Made by a program: the position numbers and the translations under genes
Assembly: GCA_017591395.1 (NCBI GenBank)
Contig: WEDG01003324.1
Location: forward strand, 1 to 64,000
Direction of reading: 5' to 3'
DNA: 64,000 bases
Source: Schistocephalus solidus
Lineage: Eukaryota > Platyhelminthes > Cestoda > Diphyllobothriidea > Diphyllobothriidae
The notes under the pieces: model-generated
The model's database searches: none
The model's input: the letters and a program-made list of their open reading frames with translations, nothing else
What the model was told of the DNA's origin: nothing
Shown: piece after piece, positions 1 through 11,085 of the stretch
Layout of the letters: every line of letters begins with the position of its first letter
Position numbering within the stretch: position 1 is the stretch's first letter

Positions 1-116
1 GATGATGATGATGATGATGACGATGATGATGATGATGATGATGATGATACGATGATGATGATGATGATGATGGTGATGATTAACGATGATGATGATGATG
101 ATTATGATGATGATAG

Positions 117-151
<35 letters not shown>

Positions 152-925
152 ATTATTATGATTATGATTGATGACTGATGATGATGAGAGTAGATGACTG
201 ATGATGATAGATGATAATGAGGATCGATGATGATGATGATGACGATGATTGGTATGAATGATGATGATGGTAATGAGGATGACGATGATTTTGGTAATAA
301 TGACGATGATAATTATTGTGATTATGAGGACGACGGTGTCAATTATGACGATATTGAGTATGATGAGAACCATGACCAGTGTGATGACGATGATGATAAG
401 TATGATGATTTTGATGAGGATGATGATGATGTTGATGATCGTGATTATGATGAGTATGATGTCTTTTGTGATGATGATGATAATGATGAAGAGGATGATC
501 AGGATTAGAATGATTATGATGGTAAGGATGATGAGGATGATGATAATGATGATGCCGATGGTTTTGAATATGATGAAAAGGATGACGGGTTTAAGAATGA
601 TGATGATGATGTTGAGAATCATGGAGATGATAATGATAATGATCGTAATGATGATGATAATGTTGTTGAAGATGATGATGATGTTGCTGATGGTGATGAT
701 GATGATGTTGCTGATGGTGATGATGATGATGATGATGATGATGCTGATGATGACGATGATGATGATGATGACGATGGTGATGATGATGATGACGATGATG
801 TCGATTATGATTATGATTATGATGATGATGATGCTGATGATGATGATGATGATGAGGATGGTGATGATGTATTTTTTCATTATTATGAGATTTATGACGG
901 GTCTGATATCGATAATGGTGATGAT
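1..925. repeat. Degenerate (GAT)n microsatellite
   Basis: About 0.9 kb of GAT/ATG/TGA triplets with scattered substitutions (GAC, GAG, GGT, AAT) on the + strand. All long reading frames here are homopolymeric artefacts (poly-Asp, poly-Met, poly-Ile or His-rich). The tract starts before the window. At its right edge it abuts 28S rRNA sequence near 925/926 with no spacer. A second GAT tract of the same orientation lies at 63245-63780. Confidence 0.95.
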
Positions 926-2418
926 GCTTTACCGAAAAAACTGATTTTGCGAATGAGTGCTGGTTTTCTTGAGGGAGACTTAAGAGGGGACCAGCTACTA
1001 GATGGTTCGATAGGTCTTTCGCCTCTATAATCAAGGTTGTCAATCGAATTGCACGTCAGAATCGCTGCGGTCCTCCACCACAGTTTCCTCTGGCTTTAAC
1101 CAACGCAAGCATAGTTTACCATCTTTCGGGTCCTATCGTGCACGCTCCTGCTCCACCTCGATGACGCGCCGGCTCTAACGCAGACCACAGTATGATCCAC
1201 GACTTTCCAACGACCACATCATGGGATGGGCCGGTGATGCGACCACTGCTACCCATTAAGTCGCGTGCATGACAAACTCCTTCGTCCATGTTTCAAGATG
1301 GGAAGGTAGATCATCTACCACAACACCACAGACTGTTTGGTCTCCGCCGACTCGTACAGGAGGCGCCGCATGAAAGACCAGACCAGCCGGACTCACTTTG
1401 CGCAGGCAACCCGACGATCAGACCCAGCAATTGGCAGCACACAACAACACCCACACGCCCACATGCAGTGTGCGCACGAGCCAGAAACTAGAAACCGACA
1501 ACCCTGGTGCCGTGCACCGTTATTCATACCACCGTAGTCCACCAGGACATCTGCTGGTGACTGCAAAAACACAACCGACAGACAGACCCGTTGACGACCA
1601 GTGCTCAATAACACGTGTGCATGCGAATGCCCTACACACGCCTCTCACTGAATTCGCCTGTGGTAATCGAAGCTCAGCCGACGATCCCAGAGGAGCCACC
1701 GACCGAACCCGATTTGACTACGGCAGACTGGCAGTTCCACCAGTCGTGGTGCTCACCAGAGAGAGGAAGTGCATTGGCCGGTCCATCCACACTATGCGCA
1801 GACAGACAAAACAGCCGGCTCCGGCAACCTTCCAGAACGCCGATCCTGTCCCTCCCGAGGGAAGGCCAGGCCCACCTTTTCGCAGTGGACTTTCTATCCG
1901 AACGACGCGCCAGGCGCGCATACACACTGACCCACTGAATCCTCTAGGCTTGCAGCTTGACGCCACCCGTTTGTCTATATGCGGTTCCACGTACTGTTTA
2001 CTTACTCTTCAGAGTACTTTTCAACTTTCCTTCACGGTACTTGTTCGCTATCGGACTCTTGCTTGTATCTAGCCTTCGATGGAGTTTACCACCCACTTGG
2101 GGTTGCATTTCCAAACAACCCAACTCGAAGGTCAACCTGGTGAATTGCCTCACATGTCTGAACCTCCACTCGGACGGGCCTTTCACCCTCTCTGGGCCAA
2201 ATCCATGGAACCACACTCAGTGCTAGACTTCGAGTAGAGTGGCAATCCCGCGAGTCGACCCAAACACCACATTGCCTTGCAGTAAACCTACCGCAGGCTT
2301 CGGTGCTGGACTTTTCCCTCTTCACTCGCCGTTACTAGGGGTTTTCTGGTTAGTTTATTTTCCTCTGCTTAGTGATATGCTTAAGTTCAGCGGGTTATCA
2401 CGACTGGTCCGAGGTCAG
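926..2418 (-). pseudogene. Large-subunit (28S) rRNA gene, 5' part only, probably a pseudogene
   Basis: Read on the minus strand this is the start of 28S rRNA. The hallmark CTGAACTTAAGCATATCA lies near 2375-2395, AGTAACGGCGAGTGAA near 2320-2340, GCGATTCTGACGTGCAA near 1045-1062 and GAACCATCTAGTAGCTGG near 990-1010. The D1 and D2 expansion regions lie between. The gene stops after about 1.49 kb at a GTAAAGC motif, where the GAT microsatellite begins; a full 28S would be roughly twice as long or more. Usually invariant positions are changed: the stretch after the CTTAAGC hallmark reads AAGCAGAGGAAAATAAACTAACC where AAGCGGAGGAAAAGAAACTAACA is typical. Truncation plus substitutions in the conserved core suggest a decayed orphan copy, not part of an active rDNA array. 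The 28S identity is secure; the pseudogene status is inference. Confidence 0.88.
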
Positions 2419-2700
2419 GCAATAATAGAGCAACAAGCATCAGCCGCCACCACAACCACAACCGGCATTGGCACTCATCATGCGCCCTTCCACCATCATC
2501 ACCACTGCCATGCGTTAGACCTCGCACGGCATGTCACATATACGGAATCATGGCCAGTGCGCACCAGCGCCCATCCACACAAACTTTGAATCAATGGAAG
2601 CAGGCTATTACACGCGCACACGCACTAACACACATGAATTACCCTGATGCACACACTGCAGCATCTATCTGCATTTATAATGAAGACTGCGCATTTATCT
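2419..2700 (-). other. Internal transcribed spacer 2 (ITS2), partial
   Basis: This stretch lies directly upstream of 28S on the minus strand, where ITS2 belongs, and is rich in short CA/GCAC runs. No 5.8S sequence is found beyond it, so the rDNA fragment ends inside the spacer. The outer boundary near 2700 is a guess, placed where composition shifts to AT-rich DNA. Confidence 0.55.
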
Positions 2701-3439
2701 CAACACTGATTTTATTAACCTTTTATTTTCCTCATATTTTTCGAGCAATTTTCTCCATGTCTCAGAGAAAGGGACATCGGGAATTTAAGTAACCTTCTTG
2801 AAAGTATTGCTTCTCTACCTCAAGTCCCTTAGGAATCATGATGTCTCCTTATACCGTCAGTCAATAAAAAGATGAAGTTATTTGGACGTACACAGTCAAA
2901 AATGCTGCCGTTTTGTTGGATAATTACTATCATCAGAATTCAATTCCGGATCCTAAGATGCTGAGGCCTCAAGTTCACTGATGCCTTTTCGTGAGATTTT
3001 GTTTCATCTGATCACGAAAGAACCATATTGACGTTTCATTATCTCATTCTGAAATGCTACTGCAGTATTAGTTTACTTTACCCCCTTATCTTATTTTCCT
3101 AAGCAGGTTTTTTTCTCGTACACTATATTCGACGATTAAGGCCTATTGAACTCTGCCTATTTTCTAGTTCACAATTAATTTCAAAAAATCGCTTACTATT
3201 GCCCTTACAGGAAAATTTCTGCCTACATTATTAATCACTTGAACATTTTATCTGCACACATTTTCCTTATTTTATTTCGTTACTACCGTTTGTTTCGACA
3301 GTGCCTTCCCGGCACTAACCAAGTATGAATTCTAAATTCTCAAAATGTAAAGATATCATTGCATATGTACTGTCAATATAAAATTATGGATATTTAAAAT
3401 ACTTTAAAGCAGCAGAGAGAGTTGTATCCCCTCGCAGAC
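2701..3439. other. AT-rich stretch without recognised features
   Basis: No conserved reading frame, tRNA-like sequence or repeat shared with the rest of the window was seen here. Confidence 0.5.
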
Positions 3440-5090
3440 CTCGATTCGGGGTAGGGTTAGGGAATGGGCTATTGAATCAAATATCGCCCATTGCCACCTG
3501 CATACCTTTCTAGAAATGTTCAAAACGCTTGTCCCTGACAGGCCCACAGACCCCCGAACACTGTTTAGGACATTTTACAGCTTCAGAGTTATTAAAATGG
3601 ATAGTGGTGATTATGTTAACATAGGATTGGGGAGACAAATTAAGTGACTCCCCGAGAAGTAAAGAATTCTCAAAGTTGAGAATGAGATTGCAGTTAATGT
3701 AGCTATTGACGGGTTGCCCGTTTTTCGGAAGATCAAGTTAGAATTTTTGCCTATTTTAGCAATGATTATCCGTCCTTTCATAAGTGCTGTATTCCCAGTT
3801 GCTAGTAACTGTGGTAAAGGTAAGCCAAATGATGTTCAAGCGTTTTGTAAAGAAACTGGGGATGAAATAAACTAGCTACAGTTAGCCGGTTTTAGTTTCG
3901 ATAGCTTAGATCAGTCAGAAATTGTGCGCGTGGCAGCCGTTATACGTGATGCACCAGCTAGGTCTTTTGTTACGCTAATCAAGAATGGTGACGCATATCA
4001 TGGATGTTAACGGTGTGACGAAGTTGGGGTATTTATGGACAAAGTTTGATATTTGGGTAATGGCCATAGGGAGAGAAAAGACGATGAATTCAACCTGCCC
4101 GTTGATGGTGAAAACAAGGTTGGAGTTTTGCCATTCGTAACCTGTAAGCTAGGTCTCATTTCCAAATTTTCCTTTGATCCACTTTACTTTGTATACCTAG
4201 GTGTAGTGAAGAAACTGATAGGTATGTGGGTCAGGTCTAAGGCGAGTGGTTCAGTGTACGCTCCTATTCTGTCCACCTCTGCAGTAGAAGAGGTAAATCG
4301 TCACCTGTTGTCTCTTTATGTATACCTACCAGCTGAATTTTCGAAGCGTGGCAGGATCTTACCGGAATATGATTTCTGGAATTGCGCAGAATTTAGACAG
4401 TTTAACTTAGGTATAATAATTCTGGAGGACACCTTACCAAAAAGTCACTGGAAATTTTTTTATTATTGTTTACTGCTGTTCAATATTTATCTTGTCCACA
4501 CCTTTGCGTAAGTGATATTGGTTTTGCTAAACAATTACTCAGACTTTTTGTGCAGAAATTCCAAGTTTTATACGGTGAGAAACGTATTGCGCGTAATGCG
4601 CATAGCATAACACGCATCACGGACGATGTGCAGCGTCATGGGTCTCTAGATTCATTCTCGTCCTTTCCGTTTGAAAGCTACCTAAGTAAAATGAGAAAAT
4701 GCTACGTAAGCCATCGCAACCTCTGCAACAAGTTGCTAGAAGCTTGAGCAAGATAGATGTACATAAATTTGATGAAAAGGGCACACGTCAGCCTAAACTT
4801 CTTCACAAGCATCACCGGGGTCCAGTTCATAGAAACTGTGAGTCTGTGATTCATATAAATGCATCCAAACTTTACAGGTAAGAGTAAATAATTAACCAGT
4901 CAATGGATGCATTGCCGTAGGGGAAAAGATAGTATGCGTTAAAAATATTCTTGTAACCAAAGACGGACGTATTCGCATAGTATATGTAGAGTTCAGCGAT
5001 ATTGAAAATTACTTAGACAACCCTATTAGTTCATCCGAGATGCACGTATATAAGGCAACAATGGATACGACCCTCCTTTGGATGGATTGA
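3440..5090 (+). pseudogene. Decayed DNA-transposon transposase (animal 'transposase domain-containing protein' family)
   Basis: A single frame from about 3441 to 4511 reads through the family landmarks in order: an N-terminal EWAIESN segment, then VAIDGLPVF, GKGKPNDVQAF, AAVIRDAPARSFV, GDAYHGC.RC (zinc-binding-like), DPLYFVYLGVVKKL, and WNCAEFRQF. The reading continues after a frameshift near 4490 (QKFQVLYGEKRIARNAHSI, FSSFPFESYLSKM) and another near 4700 (LRKPSQPLQQVARSL), and ends with a C-terminal segment around 4905-5080. I recognise these motifs from multi-copy invertebrate proteins usually attributed to CACTA/EnSpm-like (CMC) elements; that superfamily label is from memory. The main frame has five in-frame stops (codons at 3645 TGA, 3660 TAA, 3873 TAG, 4008 TAA, 4047 TGA) plus the two frameshifts, so it is dead. 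At least some stops fit C-to-T or G-to-A transitions (CAG or CAA to TAG/TAA, TGG or CGA to TGA). Terminal inverted repeats were not found. Confidence 0.78.
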
Positions 5091-5599
5091 CCGCATCCAA
5101 TTCGTAGGGATGCTTGCTACCCTTTGGATGTATTTTTATGTGTCAATAGAATGAATCCACCCGTGGCGTAAGGCAACATAGACATTTAAAATATCGGCAA
5201 CTTACCTTCCCTTCCCCTGGTGGGAAAATTGCACGTGAACCCTACAACCCCCAGGCCCACATAGTTAGATGTTCACTTGCTCTGAAGGGTTGAAGAGGCA
5301 ATAGATAAAGGATTACCACACCTGAAATTATGAATTACTGTGCGGTTGTAGATTTTGATCAGGAGTTCACAACAACAATCAAAGGGACCACGTCGTTGCA
5401 GTGAAGAGGACCCTTACTTATGGGTCGAGACACCTCCCCTATCACCGGTAGGTTACCTTTTGTAGATACAGGAAGATGAAACCAAGGCCGTATCTGTGGC
5501 ATCTATGGAAACTTTGCCCACTAGTAGGCATCCAGAGCAAGCATGAAGTGTCATTGCCTAAGGCTCCTCACAACAATATTCACAAATTGATTTTACCTC

Positions 5600-6035
5600 A
5601 GAAATACTTCGAAGACTCAACATTCTTCCGAAGCAGCAGCTACATTTGCTGGGCACGCAACGTCGCATATTATCCAAACTACGAACGATGGAGCTGACCC
5701 AACCCGGAGCAGGTACAGCTCCCATTCAGCATGGTGTTGACATGCTGGAAACTCCAGTCGCTCAGCCGATTGCTAGCCAGGCTGGTTTCAGACAATTAAA
5801 TGCATGGCTGCTGGACCAATCTTTCCACAAGGAACTGGTTAGTACTCGTCATTGTATTACACTTTGACCTAGGAATGGTATGCCTTGGTGGCCGAAAAAG
5901 GAACGACTTCGTGAAGCACATTTTTATGCAATTTTTGATGATACTGTCGCTTTGTTACTTAATTTCAAAGGAAAAAAAGGAAAGGAAGCATTAGCCGGAT
6001 CAAAGGTTTACGATGTTATTACAGGTGGGTTTTAA
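5600..6035 (+). pseudogene. Decayed DUF4806-like domain remnant
   Basis: From 5602 one frame reads EILRRLNILPKQQLHLLGTQRRIL and continues to an ASQAGFRQLNAWLLDQSF segment ending near 5840. After an interruption another frame gives GGRKRNDFVKHIF, and after a slip in a T-run near 5930 it continues DDTVALLLNFKGKKGKEAL...SKVYDVI. This order (a FR.L..WL segment, then GG....DFVK, then a GKKGKEAF-like motif) resembles the DUF4806 domain of invertebrate multi-copy proteins. It lies in the same orientation about 0.5 kb downstream of the transposase remnant, so both may be parts of one old element (inference). At least two frame changes make it non-functional. Confidence 0.55.
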
Positions 6036-7125
6036 CATCTCTTATAAATTTCAAACTATGTGGAGCTGTACGTCAGGTGGAATGGTGGCGCCCGCGAAAA
6101 AAATTATGATTTGGAAGCGGCATTATAAGGTTCCTTAAACGGTCGCTCGACGCCACCGGCAAGATAGTGCAAACACACTCATCAGAATTCCCTTTTAATG
6201 TTTGGTTGGTTTATTTTCTCTTTACCACACTATCTATTTATAGAAGGCCACCATGAATTTGCCACATCGACTCCTGTTTTCCGCGAGGACCAACCACCTA
6301 CCCCCTGATTGTACATATCTCTGCAACCCAAATTGTACTTATAACGAGGACTATTTACTATTTTTGTAAATTTATTATTTTGAAGGTTTTATAATAAAAG
6401 ATTTCTAATTTCCTATGAAATATGTGATGAAGTTTTCGTTGCATCTTTCGGGGAATGGTTATATGCGATAATAGACGCGTATACGCTAGCTACATAGGAT
6501 TGAAAATGATGGTTTCGTAGTTGGCGGGCACAGTAGAGTAATTTGATTGGGTGTGCCATATGTATTCGTTTTCAATGGGGGGTTGCGCAGGCAGTAACGG
6601 AACCTTTTTCGCCTATGTTGACAAATCTCGACATATCGATATTAACTATGTATCGACAGAGAGGACAAAGTCGATATACAGTCGATATGCGTATCTCTAC
6701 ACGTCAATATCCTTGGAATATACGGTGGATATAGACCTGCTATAGGGGATGTTTTTGAGACAAACCATAACATCACTTCGAATGCATTTTTACGGTTATA
6801 GGCAAAGCATTGTGGAAGAAAGGTAGAGCCCGAAATATTTAAAAAGGCTGGTTTTAAGTCATCATATGCGAGAGTCGTCTTTTGTCAAATATTATGCCAT
6901 TGAGCCTTCTATTAAAATCATTAATGCTGTCGGCGGTAACCGTCTCTCTTGGAAACGAGTTCCAAGGTCATACGAATCGTTAGATTAAAAAAACTTTTCG
7001 AGGTTCAATCGCTTGCGTTCGCTATTGAACTTGTAAGGATAACCACGCAGTTGTGTTGTGCAGGCAATCTCGAATAAATCCTCCGATCTCAGGGATAAAT
7101 CGTGGCCCATTATAAACTGGAATGT
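6036..7125. other. Stretch without recognised features
   Basis: There is no supported gene. Between 6460 and 6740 the hexamer TCGATA and near variants recur, for example TCGATATTAAC, GTCGATATACAG and GTCGATATGCG; I cannot assign this to a known element. Confidence 0.4.
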
Positions 7126-7129
7126 CTAG

Positions 7130-10010
7130 AGTAGGCCACACCGTAAGTGCCTGTAGGAAAGAGGAAATAAGTCAGGCTTTTTCAATCTGTCTTAGTACGC
7201 TAAAACCTTAAGACCGTCGACTATTTTCGTTGCTCTCCTTTGCAACTGTTCGAGGAGGTCAACAAATTTCTTCCTTCACGGCATCCAGGCTGGTATTCCG
7301 TAATCTAATTGTGGTCTCCCAAAGACGTCAAAAACTTTTCCAAAGAGATTAGGGGAGAACATTTTAAACACAGGTCTGATCCAATGCAGTGTACATGTTG
7401 CCATTTGGACTGCTTTCTTACGTAATTATGAGGGCACCAAATTCGCAGTTGTCCACATACCCAGATCAGTGTGTGTTTCCACGTCTTTCAATGCATTACC
7501 ATTAATAAGGTACTGGTGTTTCAGAGATACTTTTCGACCGGCGCTTATGTGTAGAAGCACACACTTCAAAACATTACACTTAAGAAGCCACCTGGCCGAC
7601 CAGGCACTTATTTTGTCGATATTCGATTGTAACTCTTTTAAGTCGAAAGCGTAGCTGACTTAAGTACATATTTTTATGTCAGCTGTACACATGAGAGCTT
7701 CACAATCTAGGTCATTGATGCAGACGTTAACCTAGATTGCTAATAGCAAGGGGCCCAAAACAGAACCCTGTGGAAAACCACTTTATAATTTTGCCAATTC
7801 AGAGCTATAGTTTTAAACAACAATTATCTGTACTCTGTAAGACAATACACTCTTCATCAAATTGAAAATTTTCCTCGAATTCCTACGTCCCAAATCTTGT
7901 GTAAAAGAAGCCTGTGTGGTACGCTTTCATAGGCCTTCATATGCAGTTATCCAGTTTATATAATTCAGTAGTTCTTTCCATTTGGGCTAATTCTCTTTAC
8001 ATACTGCTCGATATTCGGTTACATAAAAATTACAGTACTCGCAAACAAGAACGAAAAAATCACTTCGTCAAAGGGACGGGAGGGAACTTATTTCAAGGAT
8101 GCAATTGTCGTCCTTAAGGATTAGATCCAAACAGCTTGAATGCTGCCCATTTCGGAACCACGTGTCCATAGTGACGTGTAGGGTAAGAAACTCGTCAGTT
8201 ACCAACTGCAATAATTTCTGTTCGAATTAATTTTCCGATGGCGAGCAGCCCATAGATGGCCAATCGATGTCAGGAGAGTTGAAATATCAAAGTATTTATA
8301 CGTGATGAATGCTTCGTCCACGTCCGTCCGATGTTCTGGTGGTCAATATACCATGGCAATATGGAGGTCAGGTTGCTTTGGGACTTTCAATTTACAACTA
8401 AGTATTTCGCAAAACGTGTTCATATTTGGCGTTGGCCCATCCCGAATTTAGTTAAGGCCATCTTGTATGAACATTGTGATTCCCCAACCCTGCACCCATT
8501 TCTATCCATGCCGATAAGCTGAAATCCGTCCAGCTTGACTTCTAAGTTTGAAATTTGCTCCTTTAATCCAGTTTCTGTTAGAGCGATGAAGTTGGGTTGT
8601 AAATGGTTAACAGCCAGTTTGAGTTCATCCATTTGTTGAAAAGACACTGCCAATTTGTGTGCATCATTGTCATCTTGTTTTGTTCTGTCGATCTCTGAAA
8701 ATTGTTTGTTGTTTCTTGCTCCTGGCGACTATTGCTGGATATTTCGCAAGATATATCCAATTCACTATCCGGGTTCAAATCTATAGGCATTCGGTAGGGC
8801 CGTTGACCAGCATGGTTGCCGTCAATTTCACCGGATGTTTCCATAAAAACGATCGCAGCGTTTTTATGATTTGGTTGTCTACAATTTTCAAATTTTTTTC
8901 CCTCGAATTGACGTCTTTTAAATTATGTTTCTAATGTCTTCATTTTCATCCGATCGGTTGGAGAGTAATCCGGCTGAAAAAAACAATCTGGAATTTCGAG
9001 AAAGCATTAGATCTACCTGCTGTTTGCTACCCAATACGACTTTCCATGGCCTTGGCCACACCTCCTGCGTTTCATTGCTAACAAGAGGCAACCATCGAAA
9101 GATCTTTTGGTTTTCGACTATGACAGCGGGTTCTTGTGTATCATTCTATAAATTTCGGGATACAGCAGATCTTGTTCTAGCTTTTCTTTTGGGTTTTGAC
9201 CAGAAGCCTCAGGGATTCCCTGAATTACAGAACAAAATAATCTGTCAGGGACAAACATGTTTCTGCATCCTGCTTTCTTTAAGCGATGGAGGGTTGCATC
9301 ATACACTTTGTTACTGCTTTTTATAATGTGTTCAAATTGGTTTTCATCCATGAGCCTGCTGGCTGATTTTCCCCCGTCACTTTGAATCTTTCAAACAGTA
9401 CAAGTTCTTCTGATACTGCCTCCGCTCGAATAGCTCCCCAGGAGCCAAATAGTGGGTTTGTGGCATCCACGTCTCTCAATAAGTCACAGGCTTCATTTAT
9501 GCGATTTCTTCGCTGGCTAACCTGATCTGTTCCATCGTAGCTCGATGGACATGTATAGAGTATGCTGCTGCCGCTCTTACGTGGTGTTGGAGATACCTTA
9601 AAATTACTTATTGTCGATTTTTCAGGGGCCGACGATCGCTGATTTACTTTTGTACAGATGGATTCTGTGGGCAACAGATTTTCTTACTAGTCAACTGTAT
9701 TTCAACTAAATTAGTGGTTTGTTCTAATGAGTTCGTTATTTTCTCTTTTTTCTCCTTGCGATGATTATAGTCTAGCTTGCTGGTTTTTGAGCTGTTTTGC
9801 ATCGTGTTTTGGCGATTTAATTTTTTTATGTTTTATGCGCACTCCTAATATATCCGAGCAGAGATCGAGGTCTCGTTATAGTCTCAAAACTCAGCTTGTG
9901 AATTCGTGGCATCCATCACATAGTGCCAGCCCTTCACTGTTTATCATACTTTCGGTCGAGTACATTAGCGCACTAATTTCTTCAATATTGCTGCTTGGTG
10001 GTGATCCTCG
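7130..10010 (-). mobile_element. CR1-like non-LTR retrotransposon, near full length but decayed
   Basis: Read on the minus strand the landmarks fall in LINE order. An ORF1-like start near 10005-9900 contains LALCDGCHEF, with a possible zinc-finger-like Cys pair. A long ORF1/spacer region follows (9674-9118, with QRRNRINEACDLLRD and LEQDLLYPEIYRMI). An AP-like endonuclease segment is at 8653-8420 (MDELKLAVNHLQPNFIALTE, where the E of LTET matches the catalytic Glu position). Reverse transcriptase is at about 7990-7130, with GFPQGSVLGPLLLAI, then INDLDCEA, KISAWSARWLLKCN, DVFGRPQLDYGI and LQRRATKIVDG. Many stops and frameshifts break it, and the FADD-type RT catalytic box is mutated. The same RT C-terminal motifs recur intact in the copy at 10291-11085, which supports one family. 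Clade (CR1-like rather than Jockey or Rex) is inferred from motif feel only. Confidence 0.8.
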
Positions 10011-10109
10011 GTCAACTGAGAACACCTTGTGTATTGCTGGTTAGTTTTTGTTACAAGAAATCGAAAACGGTTTACAAAGGTGGGACAGATCATTATTTTT
10101 AGAGTATTA

Positions 10110-10225
10110 ACTATTTTTTGTCTGCCGGCTGCTCGGGCGTGGCCGAGCGAGCAAGAGCGTCGGTCGCTAATCGGGAGGTTGGTGGTTTGAATCCCAGTCG
10201 CAGCGGTGAATGATATTTTCGCTTA
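10110..10225 (+). repeat. tRNA-Ser-like SINE head or pseudo-tRNA
   Basis: The sequence has GTGGCCGAGCG (A-box region of a class-II tRNA), an anticodon-loop-like CGCTAAT (GCT, serine) and a B box GGTTTGAATCCC near 10183-10196. It resembles the head of a tRNA-derived SINE. The acceptor stem does not pair cleanly, so a functional tRNA gene is unlikely. It sits just upstream of the LINE 3' fragment. Confidence 0.5.
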
Positions 10226-10290
10226 GTCGAGTCATGAACATTAACGTTGCCCATGCCAACGAGATTGCTCAAAAGTAGCGAAATCTGCCA

Positions 10291-11085
10291 TGTCAAGCTT
10301 GTATCTAATTAAGCGAGCGTTTGCAAAGTTCGACAAAGAGTGCTTTAATAAGGTCTTCGGGATGTTCGTGTGGCCACAATTCGAATTTGCCATACAAGCC
10401 TGGAGACCGTGGTCTGTCAAAGACCACAAAACCCTTTAGAAGGTCCAAAGACGTGCAACCAAGCTTGTTCAAGGTCAAAGCTGCCTGCCTTACGAGACAC
10501 GATTGTCTAATCTTGATCTGTTTCCTCTGGACTATAGACAGCTACGCGGTGACCTAATACAACCCTTTCGCATGCTGCGGGGTCAGGATTGTTGCCTTGC
10601 ATCTGGCGAATTCTTTGAGCTGGCCACTACCATTAATTTGCGAGGACATCCCATTAAACTACCTGTGACAGGTGCAAGACTCGACACAAGAAGGTTCTTC
10701 TTCTCCAACAGAGTGATTAAGGCCTGGAATGCTCTGCCTGCGGACATAATCATGTCCCCATCCGTTGATACTTTTAAGCGGAAGTTTGACCAGTACAGCC
10801 ATAAGTGGCACCACAACATCCGAACTAACACATTTCCTTAAACCTATTCCCATCAAAAGGTTTCGCGTCATATAACATACTACTTCCTAATTTTGAGTAA
10901 CATTATTTTATAATTGTTTGTCCGATGCCCTGCAGTGTGTCGGGGAGATAACCCTTTGTCCAACATCCCTTATATGTCAGCCTTTTTTAATTTGCAGTGT
11001 CATCGACATCAAAATAGAGCTCAAAGGCTTCGTCTATATTTCCCTTAATAAAACTTAACTGAACTGAAAAAGATATCTACGAGAA
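10291..11085 (+). mobile_element. CR1-like LINE, 3' end (RT C-terminus plus 3' UTR)
   Basis: One frame gives FDKECFNKVFGMFVWPQFEF, then QRRATKLVQGQSCLPYETRL, then a stop-free run to the natural end at 10841 with LRGDLIQPFRMLRG, RGHPIKLP and FFFSNRVIKAWNALPADI...VDTFKRKFDQY, the usual C-terminal signature of CR1/Jockey-type LINE proteins. The only in-frame stop in this part is TAG at 10437. After the stop codon comes about 230 bp of 3' UTR ending in repeats of ACTGAA near 11055-11070, as in LINEs that end in a short microsatellite. The copy is 5'-truncated and younger-looking than the minus-strand copy at 7130-10010. Confidence 0.85.

Noticed and set aside
80..1043. Long poly-Ile, poly-Met, poly-Asp and His-rich frames
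   Set aside because: They are translations of the GAT microsatellite (and its 28S edge), with no real protein composition.
1288..2325. Many overlapping frames of 60-220 codons on both strands
   Set aside because: They lie over the 28S rRNA fragment, which is GC-rich and opens frames by chance.
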